NCBI GenBank assembly: GCA_002286855.1
Contig: NRSV01000013.1
Span: 416,948-480,947, forward strand
DNA from: Bipolaris cookei
Taxonomy: Eukaryota > Ascomycota > Dothideomycetes > Pleosporales > Pleosporaceae
Direction: 5' to 3'
DNA: 64,000 bases
Notes under the pieces: model-generated
What the model saw: only the letters and a program-made list of their open reading frames with translations
What the model was told of the DNA's origin: nothing
The model's database searches: none
Part shown: piece after piece, positions 12,701 through 22,086 of the stretch
Layout of the letters: each line of letters starts with the position of its first letter
Numbering within the stretch: position 1 is the stretch's first letter
Made by a program: the position numbers and the translations under genes

Positions 12701-13550
12701 GAACGTTATAGCTTGCGACTGTGAGTGTCCCCGCTTCGATTTCGTCGTGTTCCTCAGCAGTGTAAATTGACCATTTATATTCATCTTCATCGAAGTAGTA
12801 TGTCGACCCTGGCTGCACTACTTGATTGGGTTCCTGTTCGACTGCTTCACTTTGAATGTACCCAGATCGGAGTGCTGTTACATTCGGAGGAAGGCTCCGT
12901 ACCCAGTGATTAGGGCTGTCAGGCCTTGGGACGACATCAGAGGAGCAGATGTCGATGGTAGCGAAAAGGCGCATGCAATCTGTTGAATCGGAACCAGTCG
13001 TTCGTTCACGTACTAAGATAGCAAGTGATCCGACGCTAAATCGCAGGTGCGGTATTAGTTTTGCTTTATCCAAGAGATATTCCCGTGCGAAAACTGTGTT
13101 GTCTTCAGATTGACCAACAGTGAGATGTAGGGTAGATCGAAGAATTTGTTGTCCTATAGCCTCCAGGGCCAATTCCCGTAGTGATTCGAGGGTCTTTTTT
13201 GAATCGTCACTATCATCTTTGGCACCGTCCTCGGTAAGGAAGATTGTGCACTTGTTCTTTTGTATAAAATACCCGGCTTGGGATAGTTCTACATCGATTG
13301 GTTTGTTATGATCTAGGCGCTCTGCAACATAGTCTTGGATTTGTTTCTGCGCCCGTGGGAGCTGTTCGGGTGCTACGAATGGGTATATGAGATTGATGTG
13401 TGCTGGCCATCTTCCAAAAACCTTGTCGTAGAGCTCTCGCAACTGATCCACGTAGCCGCATTGCGACCTTGGTGGTATAATGCAAAGGGCCGTATCATAC
13501 GATGTTGTTGAAAAACGTGCGGGTGCTCTTGGCTCTTCCGTAGATGCCAT
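9766..13550 (-). CDS. 2H phosphodiesterase + EEP nuclease + nucleotidyltransferase + MJ1316-domain protein (predicted RNA repair/processing)
   Basis: Three exons (13550-11317, 11262-10553, 10499-9766) with matching phases encode 1225 residues. The ATG at 13550 was chosen because the domain starts soon after it. In order: a 2H (2'-5' RNA ligase/cyclic phosphodiesterase) module with HIN at about residue 51 and HLT at about 142; an exonuclease-endonuclease-phosphatase domain (SYNVLI ~280, LVLQEI ~313, GDFN ~442, SDHYGV ~569); a poly(A)-polymerase-like nucleotidyltransferase with GS and the catalytic pair DID (~679-681), followed by a PAP central-like helical region; then an acidic linker and a C-terminal MJ1316-type domain (DYIIGYEDRF, IPQHRILYF, RIDKVFGSG). 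The MJ1316 domain is predicted to recognise cyclic or processed RNA ends. Catalytic residues of all enzyme modules look intact. The role in RNA-end repair is inferred from domain content. The annotation 'poly(A) polymerase' alone would miss three modules. Confidence 0.85.
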
Positions 13551-13983
13551 TCTTTGAAATGCTGCAATGTTTGAAAAGAAATGCAAAATAGAAAGAAATC
13601 ACGGAAGGGTATCGTGCGAACGTGAAAGAAAAAAATGGTGGCGATGTTGAATGTTAACGAGCATAGAATGATATTTATGTTATACCAGAATACATTCCCA
13701 CCCATGCGAATCTACTTAGAGCATTAACCAAATGTCCAAAAAAGGTAATTAGTATGACTGCAGCTGTACTTGAAGCTCGTGCACGAGTGAGATATAATGA
13801 GTCATCTACGCTAACCAAAATGGGAGCATGCACCACAATTATAGATCGAGCGTGTCTCGAATGCTTGCAGCCGCAAGAGGTGAAGTCGTAGCAGGGCTGA
13901 TTGTACTCGCATGATAGAAGAAACAACAACAGCTGGTGTATGGGAACTAGGCAAAAGGTTAGTATGGTGATTACATCATGCTA
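13551..13983. other. upstream region of the RNA-repair-like gene
   Basis: AT-rich, no gene recognised. It runs from the start codon at 13550 to the terminal repeat of the first pogo-like element, so the promoter available to the gene is at most about 430 bp. Confidence 0.45.
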
Positions 13984-16099
13984 CTAACGTGCCCGTGCTC
14001 GCAACGCCGGAGTCGCGCAACGCCCGGCGAACACCAAATTCACTACTGTAAAAATGAGGCTGTAGAGTCACCCACGATAGCTATATATACAGGATACCAT
14101 ATTGGTATAGTATATAGAGGCTTACAGTCATTTTATACTAACTATATCTACCTGGAGTTTTGATAGTACGGCCACATAAGATAGTTTTAGGTGGAGCAGC
14201 TGGTGCAGCTGTAGACGCCGCGGTAGCTGTAGAGCGACCACCACGTTTCTGGCGCTTGGTACGTGACGGAGGTACTGCTGGAGCTTTACACTTCCTGTTC
14301 TGGGTAGTTTGAAACGCTCTTTTAGTGGTTTGGGCTTCGACTCGGGCTGCCCGAGTAGCTGCTCTTTCCGCTCTCTCCTTCTCCCTCACTATTTTGGCTG
14401 CCTCTCTCGCCACACGTCTTTCTTCTACCTCCTGTTGCCGGACAAGCTTAGCAGCAGCTTGAAGCTCCTTCCTGTTAGCTTTTTCAGGCTGCTGCTCTTG
14501 CTCTTCCTGCTGTTTTACTGTCTCCCGAGCATGTGCCTCTCTAAGCTTACGTGGAGACCCGAAGACAGCACCACCGTGGTACTCCTGTCTCTGCTGCAGG
14601 TCGAGAGGCTTGCCATGCTTCTTATGGCTTCTCTTAGCAGTAAGAGCCTCTTTTATCCTGTTGAGTCCATGGTGTAATAGCTGGTTTTGGACAGAGATGA
14701 TGAACGTTAAGACTCAGTTTCTTTGCCCCTGCTGACTGGCTGTCGGATACAGCAGTACGAACTAACTGGTCCATCTTTCTCCAGTCAGAGTTAGAGAGAC
14801 TTGACGGTGAGCTCCGGTCATCTTCTGCTGGCGTGTGGGTAAATCTCCCGAGTATATGCTCTGGTTCCATTGGCCATATGCTAGTAGCTTCAAACGACTT
14901 AAGAACTGTCTCTGTCTTGAACGCTGACTGCCAGGCACTCCAGAAAAGTGGGAAGGAGTCGCTTTTCTTGACTGGGAGCAGTCCCTGGCTCTTGTGGAGG
15001 TGGTCTGAGAGCGCAGCTGAGTACGCGGTCGAGAGTGGCTTCAACAACACTACGTCGAGCGGCTGAAGCGTATGAATAGAATGAGGTGGAAATATAGCTA
15101 GTAGTATACGGTGAGAGTCGCAGTAGTCAAGAAAATCTAGTGTGATATGGCTGCCGTGGCCATCAAGTATAATGAGACGCTAGTTTCTCCCGCGACGGGC
15201 TTTCTACTTCGTACAGCGATCGAATACCTGCTCTAGCCACGCGGGACCAATCTCTTTGTTTGTCCAGCCAGATGGTGATGATGCTGCATAGATGTCGTAG
15301 TGCCCAGCTTCGATGAGCTCAGCCATGCTGACTGTAGTGAGCTGTTCGCTGACGAGTAGATGAGGCCCGGCGGCAGAGCCTCCCTATCAGCGCAGACAGC
15401 TTTTAAGGGCGTGATCCAGTCACGAGAGCCATCCTGCAGAGCCGCTGTTACCTCCTTCTCATACAAACGACGGCTGAGTACTCGCTTTGAGCGTCCTAGT
15501 ACACCTAGCATGAAGCCCTTCTCGTCTATATTGTACGTATGACACGGTTCTATACAATACTGGGCTATTTTGCCGTGTAGCAGCTTGAATTAGGCCTCTT
15601 AATTCTACTTTGAGTCAGTTTTGTGGCGGCTGGCGTCCATAGCAGTGGTCCATCGAGAGACAAGCTGATCGCCATGTTGGCTGAGAAAGCGCGTAACCCA
15701 AGCATCGCTCACGGGCTCCTTAGTTATTGACGATGCGACATTTCGTATCATCTCTCTCGTGGGAGGCAGCGCTCTCTGCGCGAGACTGTTGATGTACTGT
15801 ACGAGCTCTAGCTCTTGTTGTAGGCTGAGTAATTATTGGTCATAGTCTTTGGCTTCCCGTGGGCGCTAATAACCTCTGTGCCTTCGACTCAATGTAGTTC
15901 TACTTATATTAAACTGGTTAGCAATATCTTGGTACACGATTTTTTTCTCCTGGTCTGAGCGATTCGATTGCTGCAAGCGCATCATCAATTGGTGCCATGA
16001 CGGTGGAATTACAACGCGTTAAAGTCGGTGGCTATTCTTTTGTTCTGGTGTTCGCCGGGCGTTGCGTGACTCTGGGCGTTGCGCGCACGGGCACGTTAG
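13984..16099 (-). mobile_element. pogo-like element A
   Basis: Inverted ends begin CTAACGTGCCCGTG (left at 13984; right, reversed, ends at 16099) and are flanked by TA at 13982-13983 and 16100-16101. The terminal repeat holds two direct copies of CGCAACGCCC spaced exactly 17 bp apart. Length 2116 bp. It is the first of three similarly oriented elements; only 12 bp separate its right TA from the TA of element B. Confidence 0.85.
14138..15998 (-). pseudogene. pogo-like transposase of element A, degraded
   Basis: Reading from an ATG at 15998, fragments of the pogo plan appear: a DDE core with IILDGHGSH (about 15150-15185), FPPHSIHTLQPLDV and LLKPLSTAYS, then the lysine/arginine-rich C-terminal tail ending near 14138. 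Many stops interrupt it. One TAG stands directly before RLIILDGHGSH where the sister copy at 18.9-20.8 kb has TGG (Trp). That is a G-to-A change equivalent to CpA-to-TpA on the other strand, as RIP makes. Confidence 0.75.
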
Positions 16100-16275
16100 T
16101 AAGTAGCTAGTAATACAGTGCACGGTCACTCAACGCCCCGGGTCACTCAACACCCCATCCACAACACAACAGCTTCATGAGTATTGCAGCTGTAACGCCT
16201 CAACAAATCGTGATAATATTGCGCAAAAGTAGATTTATACTATATACTAGCCTGCGAAGACTTTGCGATAGTCTA

Positions 16276-18638
16276 AATCTTTTTTTTTGCGCGGCGGGTT
16301 ACCCGCGTTTTGGTGGTTTGGGGTGGAACTGGCTGTGTGTCACCAGATGCTAGGAGCACAAATCCAAAAGCTTTGGGAAGCGTTGGTGAATTGCTACGTA
16401 CACTATCTGTGAAGACTCAAGACGTTGAGTAAGGAATCAGGACAGAAATTCGTCAACAGAATATATCATGGGTGGCTAGCGTACGTGTAGTACCTCGGTA
16501 GCACTCAGCCAATCAGCAGCAGAATCCAGTTGTTACGGCAGCCCGGTGGTTACCATGACACTGTGCAACTACCTGGGCTCCTACAGAAGCTGTAACAATC
16601 CCCAGCACGTTTCTGACGCTTTGTAGCTGGCTTATGAGCTTTTGAAGCTTTGCGTTTACCCTTTTGGGGCAATTGTATAGCTTTTTTAGCGTCGCGAAGC
16701 CTCTTCTGGTGTTGTTTCTTAGCCAGTTTTGCAGCGTCCTCCCTCCTCTTCTCCTCCCTCTGCTTCTCCCGCTCAACACGCTTCTGAGCTTGTAGTTGAA
16801 GCTTGCAGAGGCGAATTGCCTTGTTAATCTCGGCTTGCTCGGCTTGTTGTTGTTGTAATGCCCGAAGATCGCGAACTCGTTGTACGCTTTGGGTGACCAC
16901 CAAATAGCTCCCCCGTGATACTCCTGATCCTCACCAAGCTGGAGGGTGTAGGACTTGTTATCCCGTCTCTTCTTGATGGCTAGGGACTGCCTGAGGCCCC
17001 TGACCTCTTTATGGAGGATACTGTTTTGAGCTGCAATGTGGTGCAAACTTCGTTGAAGTTTCTTGACGTCCTTATCGCTCTGGTACTTCACTGTACGGCA
17101 TACAATTGACTTGATCTTGAGTCAATCCTATCTTGATAGTACTGACTGGCTGCTGTCAGAATCTGAAGCTTCCTTGGCAAACTTCTTGAGTACAGCGTCT
17201 GGGTTGGCTGGTTGTATACCAGTGGCTTCAAAAGACCTCTTGATGAGTGGAGGTTTGAATACAGAGGTCCAAGACCTCCAAAAGAGCGAGAAGAAGTCTC
17301 CTTTGGTCAAATCGAGTAACCCCTGGCTGTCCTGGAGGTATCCAGCTAACTGAGTTGAGTAAGCGTTCGAGAGGGGTTTGAACATCCCAACGTCAAGGGG
17401 TTGAAGCGTATGAGTAGCGTGAGGGGAGAATACAGCCAATAGGATCTTTTTGTTGTTACAATATTCAATAAATTCATGGTTACATGAGATCCGTGGCTGT
17501 CAAGGAGTAGAAATCGATACCCGGTTGAAGCGTATCGTCTGGTCTCTCTTTCAAACACCTGTTTGAGCCAAGCTAGTCCTATATCGTTGTTGCACCAGCC
17601 AGAGGAAGATGAGGTAACAAATACTGAGTGCTCTCCTTCTTGTATAGCATCAACCCAGCTTGATTGAACAGCTCCGTTGGATCCCTGGAAAATGAGAGAA
17701 GGACTCAATACGCTGCCATCCGAACAAATACAAGCCATTACTGTTATCTACTCGCTTGAGCCATATTCAAGAGTTTGCCCTACTCCTTTTTGATCTCAGA
17801 GTCTCTGGTCAAATATACGATTCGTTCTGCCAACTCGTCCAAGTTGAAACCCCTTCTCATCCATATTAAATATATGGATAGGCTGTACGTTGTACTCCTC
17901 TATCTTTTCATGGAGAAGCTTGAAATACAAGCTGTACTTAGCCCCTGAATCAGCTTTCCGCCGTTGCTTGGTCATGCCTTTGCTAGAGCGAGAGATGAGA
18001 TGGTTGGGATGACGGCGGAGGAACCGGGAAACCCAGCTTTTGGAGACCTGTTTGCCACCCACCTGGCTGGCAAACTGTTGTATCATTGCCCTTGTAGGTG
18101 AAAAACGTCGTTCAGTAAGCGATTGTGTATATCATACAAGCTCGGCTTCGTGTTGTGGGTGTAGGGATCGATGGGAGACCCCGCGCCGCTCGTATATGCC
18201 TTGGTGCCTTCGAGCGAGCGTACTGCGCTCAATACCAAACTTGGCAGCAACTTTGCTGTACGAGAAATGTCGCAGACTATGCAAGGATATATCGATATGA
18301 GTTACATCCGATGTTTTGCCAGGACATATCGGCATGAATTACGGCCAACACTATGCCAGGATATATCGGCATGGGCTACAGCCGATGTATGTCGATATTC
18401 TACATGTAACAAGCCCCTGCAATGGTCGTGTACAAAAGACAGTTGTAAAGAGCACAACATCAAAGAAAAAGAAGAAGATCATATATACAAGACACACAAT
18501 ACACTCATCAATTCACCGCACGTACGCGTGCAGCAAACAAAAACCTCCATTTTCTCACCGCACCTACGCGTGCGACAAGAAATTATCTCCTGGCTCGTGC
18601 AATTGGACATATTCAATCGCTTCTTGAATCGGATCCAT
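16276..18638 (-). pseudogene. pogo-like transposase of element B, degraded
   Basis: Starts at ATG 18638 (MDPIQEAIE-type, as in element D) and is interrupted within the N-terminal HTH by the MITE. Recognisable pieces: KVAAKFGIERSTLARRHQGI (psq-type HTH), the CENP-B-type HTH (SKSWVSRFLRRHPNHLISR), IFNMDEKGFQLGR, LLDSHGSHVTMN (one Gly of the usual DGHGSH replaced by Ser), HTLQPLDVGMFKPL, and a Lys/Arg-rich tail. Frameshifts break it at about 17440 and 17780. Not functional. Confidence 0.75.
18269..18577 (+). mobile_element. MITE-like element with 37-bp hairpin repeats (copy 1)
   Basis: Comparison with the uninterrupted coding stretch in element D (around 28205-28225) shows that about 309 bp were inserted into the transposase of element B. 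The insert starts GTCGCA and ends TGCGAC, a 6-bp inverted end, with near-identical flanks (CGAGAAAT / CAAGAAAT) as a possible 7-8 bp target duplication. Its first 110 bp are three 37-bp repeats, each with an imperfect dyad (TGCCAGGATATATCGGCA). Its 3' part has two palindromic GCACsTACGCGTGC blocks. No coding capacity; ORFs through it are repeat read-through. Confidence 0.7.
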
Positions 18639-18713
18639 ATTAGTGGAGTTATGACGCACTGAAGTTTTGTTGTTATGGTGTTTGGGTGGGGCGTTGAGTG
18701 ACCGTGCACTGTA

Positions 18714-20893
18714 CCGTGTCCGTGCACCTGGCGCACATGTTCAGCTGGCGCACACCCCAACACTATAACAATTAGCTCGTACATAAGGTTATTGAGCTAC
18801 ACCACAAAGCTGTTTATACATAATATTTTGGTGGATTACTAAATAGACCCTTGCAAACAATTTTTACTACCTGAATTTTGACGGAAGAGTGATGGTGCGG
18901 CCACGTGACGTGATGCGCCGTGGTTCTGGCGATGCAGCCCGTACGGCTGCACCAGACGTTGCACCACTGATTGCACCACCACCCACCACTGATTGCACCA
19001 CCACCACCACTAACCTTTTAGCGTCTCTGAGGCTTAGATAGAGCTCTTAAAGCTTTAAGCTTGCCTTTTTGGGAAGTTTTGATAGCTTTTTGACGGTCTC
19101 TCTCCTCTTTTTTACGCTGGTTTTCGACCCTCTTTGCGGCGGCATTGGCAGCTCTCTCGGCCATCTCCCTCTGCCGTCTTTTCTTCGCTTTCACCCTCTC
19201 CTCTGCCCTATCCTTGGCAAGATTTTGCTTTAGCAGCTTATTAAACTCTTGAAGACGCTTTGTCTCAGCTTTTTCAAGCTCTTTTTGGTGTTCTTCTGCC
19301 TCTCTGGTGGCTAGAGTGGCCCAAGCTTGGCGTCCACTTCGAGGTGAGTAGAATGTAGCTCCGCCAGTACGCCGATTTGACACAGGAAGCCGGAGGGCTT
19401 TACCATGGCTCTTACCCTTGTTTTTTGTGGCAAGAGATGCCTATAACTCTTGTATTTCTAGCTTCTGAAGCTTGCTTTTGGTGGTGAGCCGATGGATCGC
19501 TGCCGTGACCTCTCTAGCCACATTCTCGCTGGTTTCCTTCACTGCTTCTGCCAGCAATCGTTGTATAGGGGCTCAATTAGTTGGAGAGAGTTGATATAGA
19601 GCTTCTTGATCGGCCTGATCGGTCTCCTCGGGTGGTGTATGGGGCTGAAACTTGATCAGCACTGGGCTCGGATCCCTTGGCCATACGCCTGTAGCTTTGA
19701 AGCTTGATAATATATTCTTTTCAGTGAAGCTTCTAGTGTATGCTGACCAGAATAGGTGAAAAAAGTCTGCTTTCCGCACTGGTAATCGGCCTTGGCTGGC
19801 TTGTTGATGCCGGGTAAGTTCGGACGAATAGGCAGCTGAAAGTGGCCCGAACAAGCCAACATCTAATGGCTGAAGCGTATGGGTTGAATGGGGTGGAAAT
19901 ACAGCTATAATAATCCGATTTTTGGTGGTGTACTCAATAAAATTCATCGTAGCATGGCTCCCATGGCCGTCAAGTATGAGAAGACGCCATTTCCTTCGAG
20001 CTTTGGCCTTAGTATACCGATCAAATACGTCACGTAACCATGCCAGCCCGTAGTCGTCATTGGTCCAGCCAGATAGTGTAGATGCCACATGAGCCAGGTG
20101 TTCACTGGCCCGTATATCATCTACCCAAGTATCCCGAATATTACCACTCTTGGCAGCGTGGATGACAGCTGGTGGAAGAGCTGATCCATAGGCATAAATA
20201 GTGGCTAAGATAGTTATCCACTCTCTGTTACCATCGTGGGTGAAGGTTTTAGCTGTACCGGCCATGAATGCTGACTTTGAGAACACTCTCTTCATCCGTC
20301 CGATCACACCAATCATGAAGCCTTTCTCATCCATATTGTACGTATGCCGCTCCTCTATGTGATAACGATCCATTATACGGTACAAATCATCATAGTACTG
20401 CGTATATTTGAGCCCATGGTCAGCGTTGTGGCGTGAACGATCCATGGGAGCAGCCCATCGAGAGGTGAGATGAATGTCGTTCTGGTTGATGAAGCGTGTA
20501 ACCCAGCTCTCTGAGAGGGCTCTTCCAGCTATCTCACTGCCGAAATTCTGTATCATATCCCTTTTAGAAGCTAGGCCTTGCTTACTAAAGCTTTTAATAT
20601 ACTCTACAAGCTGTTGTTGTTGTGCGGCGTCAAGAGCTTTTAGATGCTCGTATTTGGTCTCACGCGTTGATGAGATGCCTTGGTGCCTTCGGCTGACCGC
20701 AGTTCACGACACCCCCCCCCCCCCCCCACTTGGCAGCAACTTTGCTATACAAGAGTTGTTCTCCTGGTTCTTGCGATTCAAATTCTTCAACAGCTGAAGC
20801 AATCGGATCCATATTGGTGGAGTTATGGCCTGTTGAAGTTTGAGGCTAGTTTGGTGTTCTGGTGCGGGGTGTGCGCCAGGTGCACGGACACGG
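18714..20893 (-). mobile_element. pogo-like element C
   Basis: Ends begin CCGTGTCCGTGCACCTGGCG (left at 18714) and are mirrored at 20893; flanking TA at 18712-18713 and 20894-20895. The left TA is the very dinucleotide that closes element B, so one element sits in the target duplication of the other. CTGGCGCACA occurs twice in the left terminal repeat, 17 bp apart. Length 2180 bp. Its transposase is the best preserved of the series. Confidence 0.85.
18867..20812 (-). pseudogene. pogo-like transposase of element C, nearly intact DDE core
   Basis: From ATG 20812 the N-terminal HTH reads KVAAKW and is then broken by a 16-C homopolymer (20712-20727) where relatives have CACCGTACTTGG. From 20556 to 19573 a 327-codon frame is open: CENP-B-type HTH (SESWVTRFINQNDIHL), YNMDEKGFMIG, LLILDGHGSHATMNF, FPPHSTHTLQPLDVGLF; all three catalytic acidic motifs are present. 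A stop near 19573 precedes the basic coiled C-terminal part (19383-18867). The C-tract and that stop make the copy formally dead; a misassembled homopolymer cannot be excluded. Confidence 0.75.
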
Positions 20894-20959
20894 TAGGGCG
20901 CAGCCCAAAACAGGCGAACGTCGTTCGTCGAACAGCGTCGTGACGCTCTACACACAGCT

Positions 20960-21877
20960 ATGGCGAGGCTATCAGATCTACCAAGTGAGCTTATCTTCAA
21001 GATTATTGACCTCGTGGTCACTTCTGTCCACTGGCCGGAGGAGAGCAAACGCTACCGGCCAATAGGAGACACAGGCCTATTCCCTAGAAACCTGTATTGC
21101 GTCCCTAAACTGAAACTTGACGGACGACACCCTGCACTAAATCTCTTACTTACAAGTCGGAAACTCTATTTGGAGACTCAGACCTATCTCTCAAAGAAGC
21201 CGCAGACCCTCGATCTCGACGTCGCAATCGTAAACGACCATTGGATTTGGCCAACGTGGAGAAATCTGCCCGTGCGGAAAGACGGCGCCTTTGACCGAAT
21301 TGACGTCCATTTCATTCTTTGCTGCACTGAACACGAACGGCCACTACAAGATGAGTGGAATACGGACTCCGTAGTAGGTGCTTGCAAGAGCACGGATAAG
21401 GACTGGTTGCCAGTTGAAAGGTACTTGAACTGGCGGGCGTTGAACCCACTTCACAACCTGATTGAAAACGAAAATATTGACGATTCCATCTTCAACACGC
21501 TCTCCGACTTCATGGAACAACCTTTTTCAGGCGAAGCAATAGGAAGCCCTTTCATCTTCAAGACTGAGATGCTAGTATTCCATATCAATACGAGTTTCTA
21601 TAGAGACGGGAACAGACTCCTAAGTGAATCGGAGGTGCCGGTGAGAATAATTGATGGACTCGCCCATCTCTACTTCAAACAACTTTACCCCGCCAATGTC
21701 GAGAGAGCAAAGTATTTCTTGAAAGATGTGCAGGAATACATCCAAATCTGGTTTCAAGAGTGGAAAGAAAAGAAAGAGACTTCGCCGAGAGTTGGAAAAG
21801 TCGTATTTTGTATTGATGGGGCGATCGTGAGAGAACTGGACCCGGCACAGTATGCATTAGCAGATAGCAGGGACTGA
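20960..21877 (+). CDS. F-box-like protein of unknown function
   Basis: A single open frame of 305 residues. Residues 3-20 (LSDLPSELIFKIIDLV) have the pattern of an F-box helix, the part that docks to Skp1 in SCF ubiquitin ligases. The rest has no repeat or domain I recognise; it resembles the many fungal proteins with an N-terminal F-box and an anonymous helical remainder. The ATG lies only 66 bp from the end of pogo-like element C, so the normal promoter has been displaced or the element supplies it. No stop or frameshift breaks the frame despite the RIP-marked neighbourhood. Confidence 0.6.
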   Translation: MARLSDLPSELIFKIIDLVVTSVHWPEESKRYRPIGDTGLFPRNLYCVPKLKLDGRHPALNLLLTSRKLYLETQTYLSKKPQTLDLDVAIVNDHWIWPTWRNLPVRKDGAFDRIDVHFILCCTEHERPLQDEWNTDSVVGACKSTDKDWLPVERYLNWRALNPLHNLIENENIDDSIFNTLSDFMEQPFSGEAIGSPFIFKTEMLVFHINTSFYRDGNRLLSESEVPVRIIDGLAHLYFKQLYPANVERAKYFLKDVQEYIQIWFQEWKEKKETSPRVGKVVFCIDGAIVRELDPAQYALADSRD

Positions 21878-22086
21878 AACGCAAACACTTCATCGAGTGA
21901 AAGCGCTAAGATCTTATTTATCCAAACTTTGATCGATACATTTCGGCTTCCTCTACTTTACACAGAACAACAAAGAAAAAAGATTGCATTACGAAATAAA
22001 TTCCATATTTTCCCCTACATCATCTGATTTGGCCCAAGACAGCTCATCCATCCCACACTACACCCCAAATCATTCTTGCACCCCCT
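21878..22086. other. short convergent intergenic spacer
   Basis: AT-rich 209-bp gap between the 3' ends of the F-box-like and acyltransferase genes. Nothing else seen. Confidence 0.5.

Larger units (their letters stand above)
16116..18711 (-). mobile_element. pogo-like element B, with a MITE inserted
   Basis: Ends begin CAGTGCACGGTCACTCAACG (left at 16116) and are mirrored at 18711, flanked by TA at 16114-16115 and 18712-18713. The left terminal repeat contains GGTCACTCAACGCCCCG followed directly by a second 17-bp copy with one or two changes. Net length without the inserted 309-bp element (18269-18577) is about 2.29 kb. Subterminal sequence (about 16150-16300) matches element D at 26280-26410 closely, so B and D are near relatives whose outermost repeats differ. 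Confidence 0.85.

Noticed and set aside
18171..18662. 163-codon plus-strand ORF
   Set aside because: It reads through the 37-bp repeats of the inserted MITE and antisense transposase; repeat-derived.
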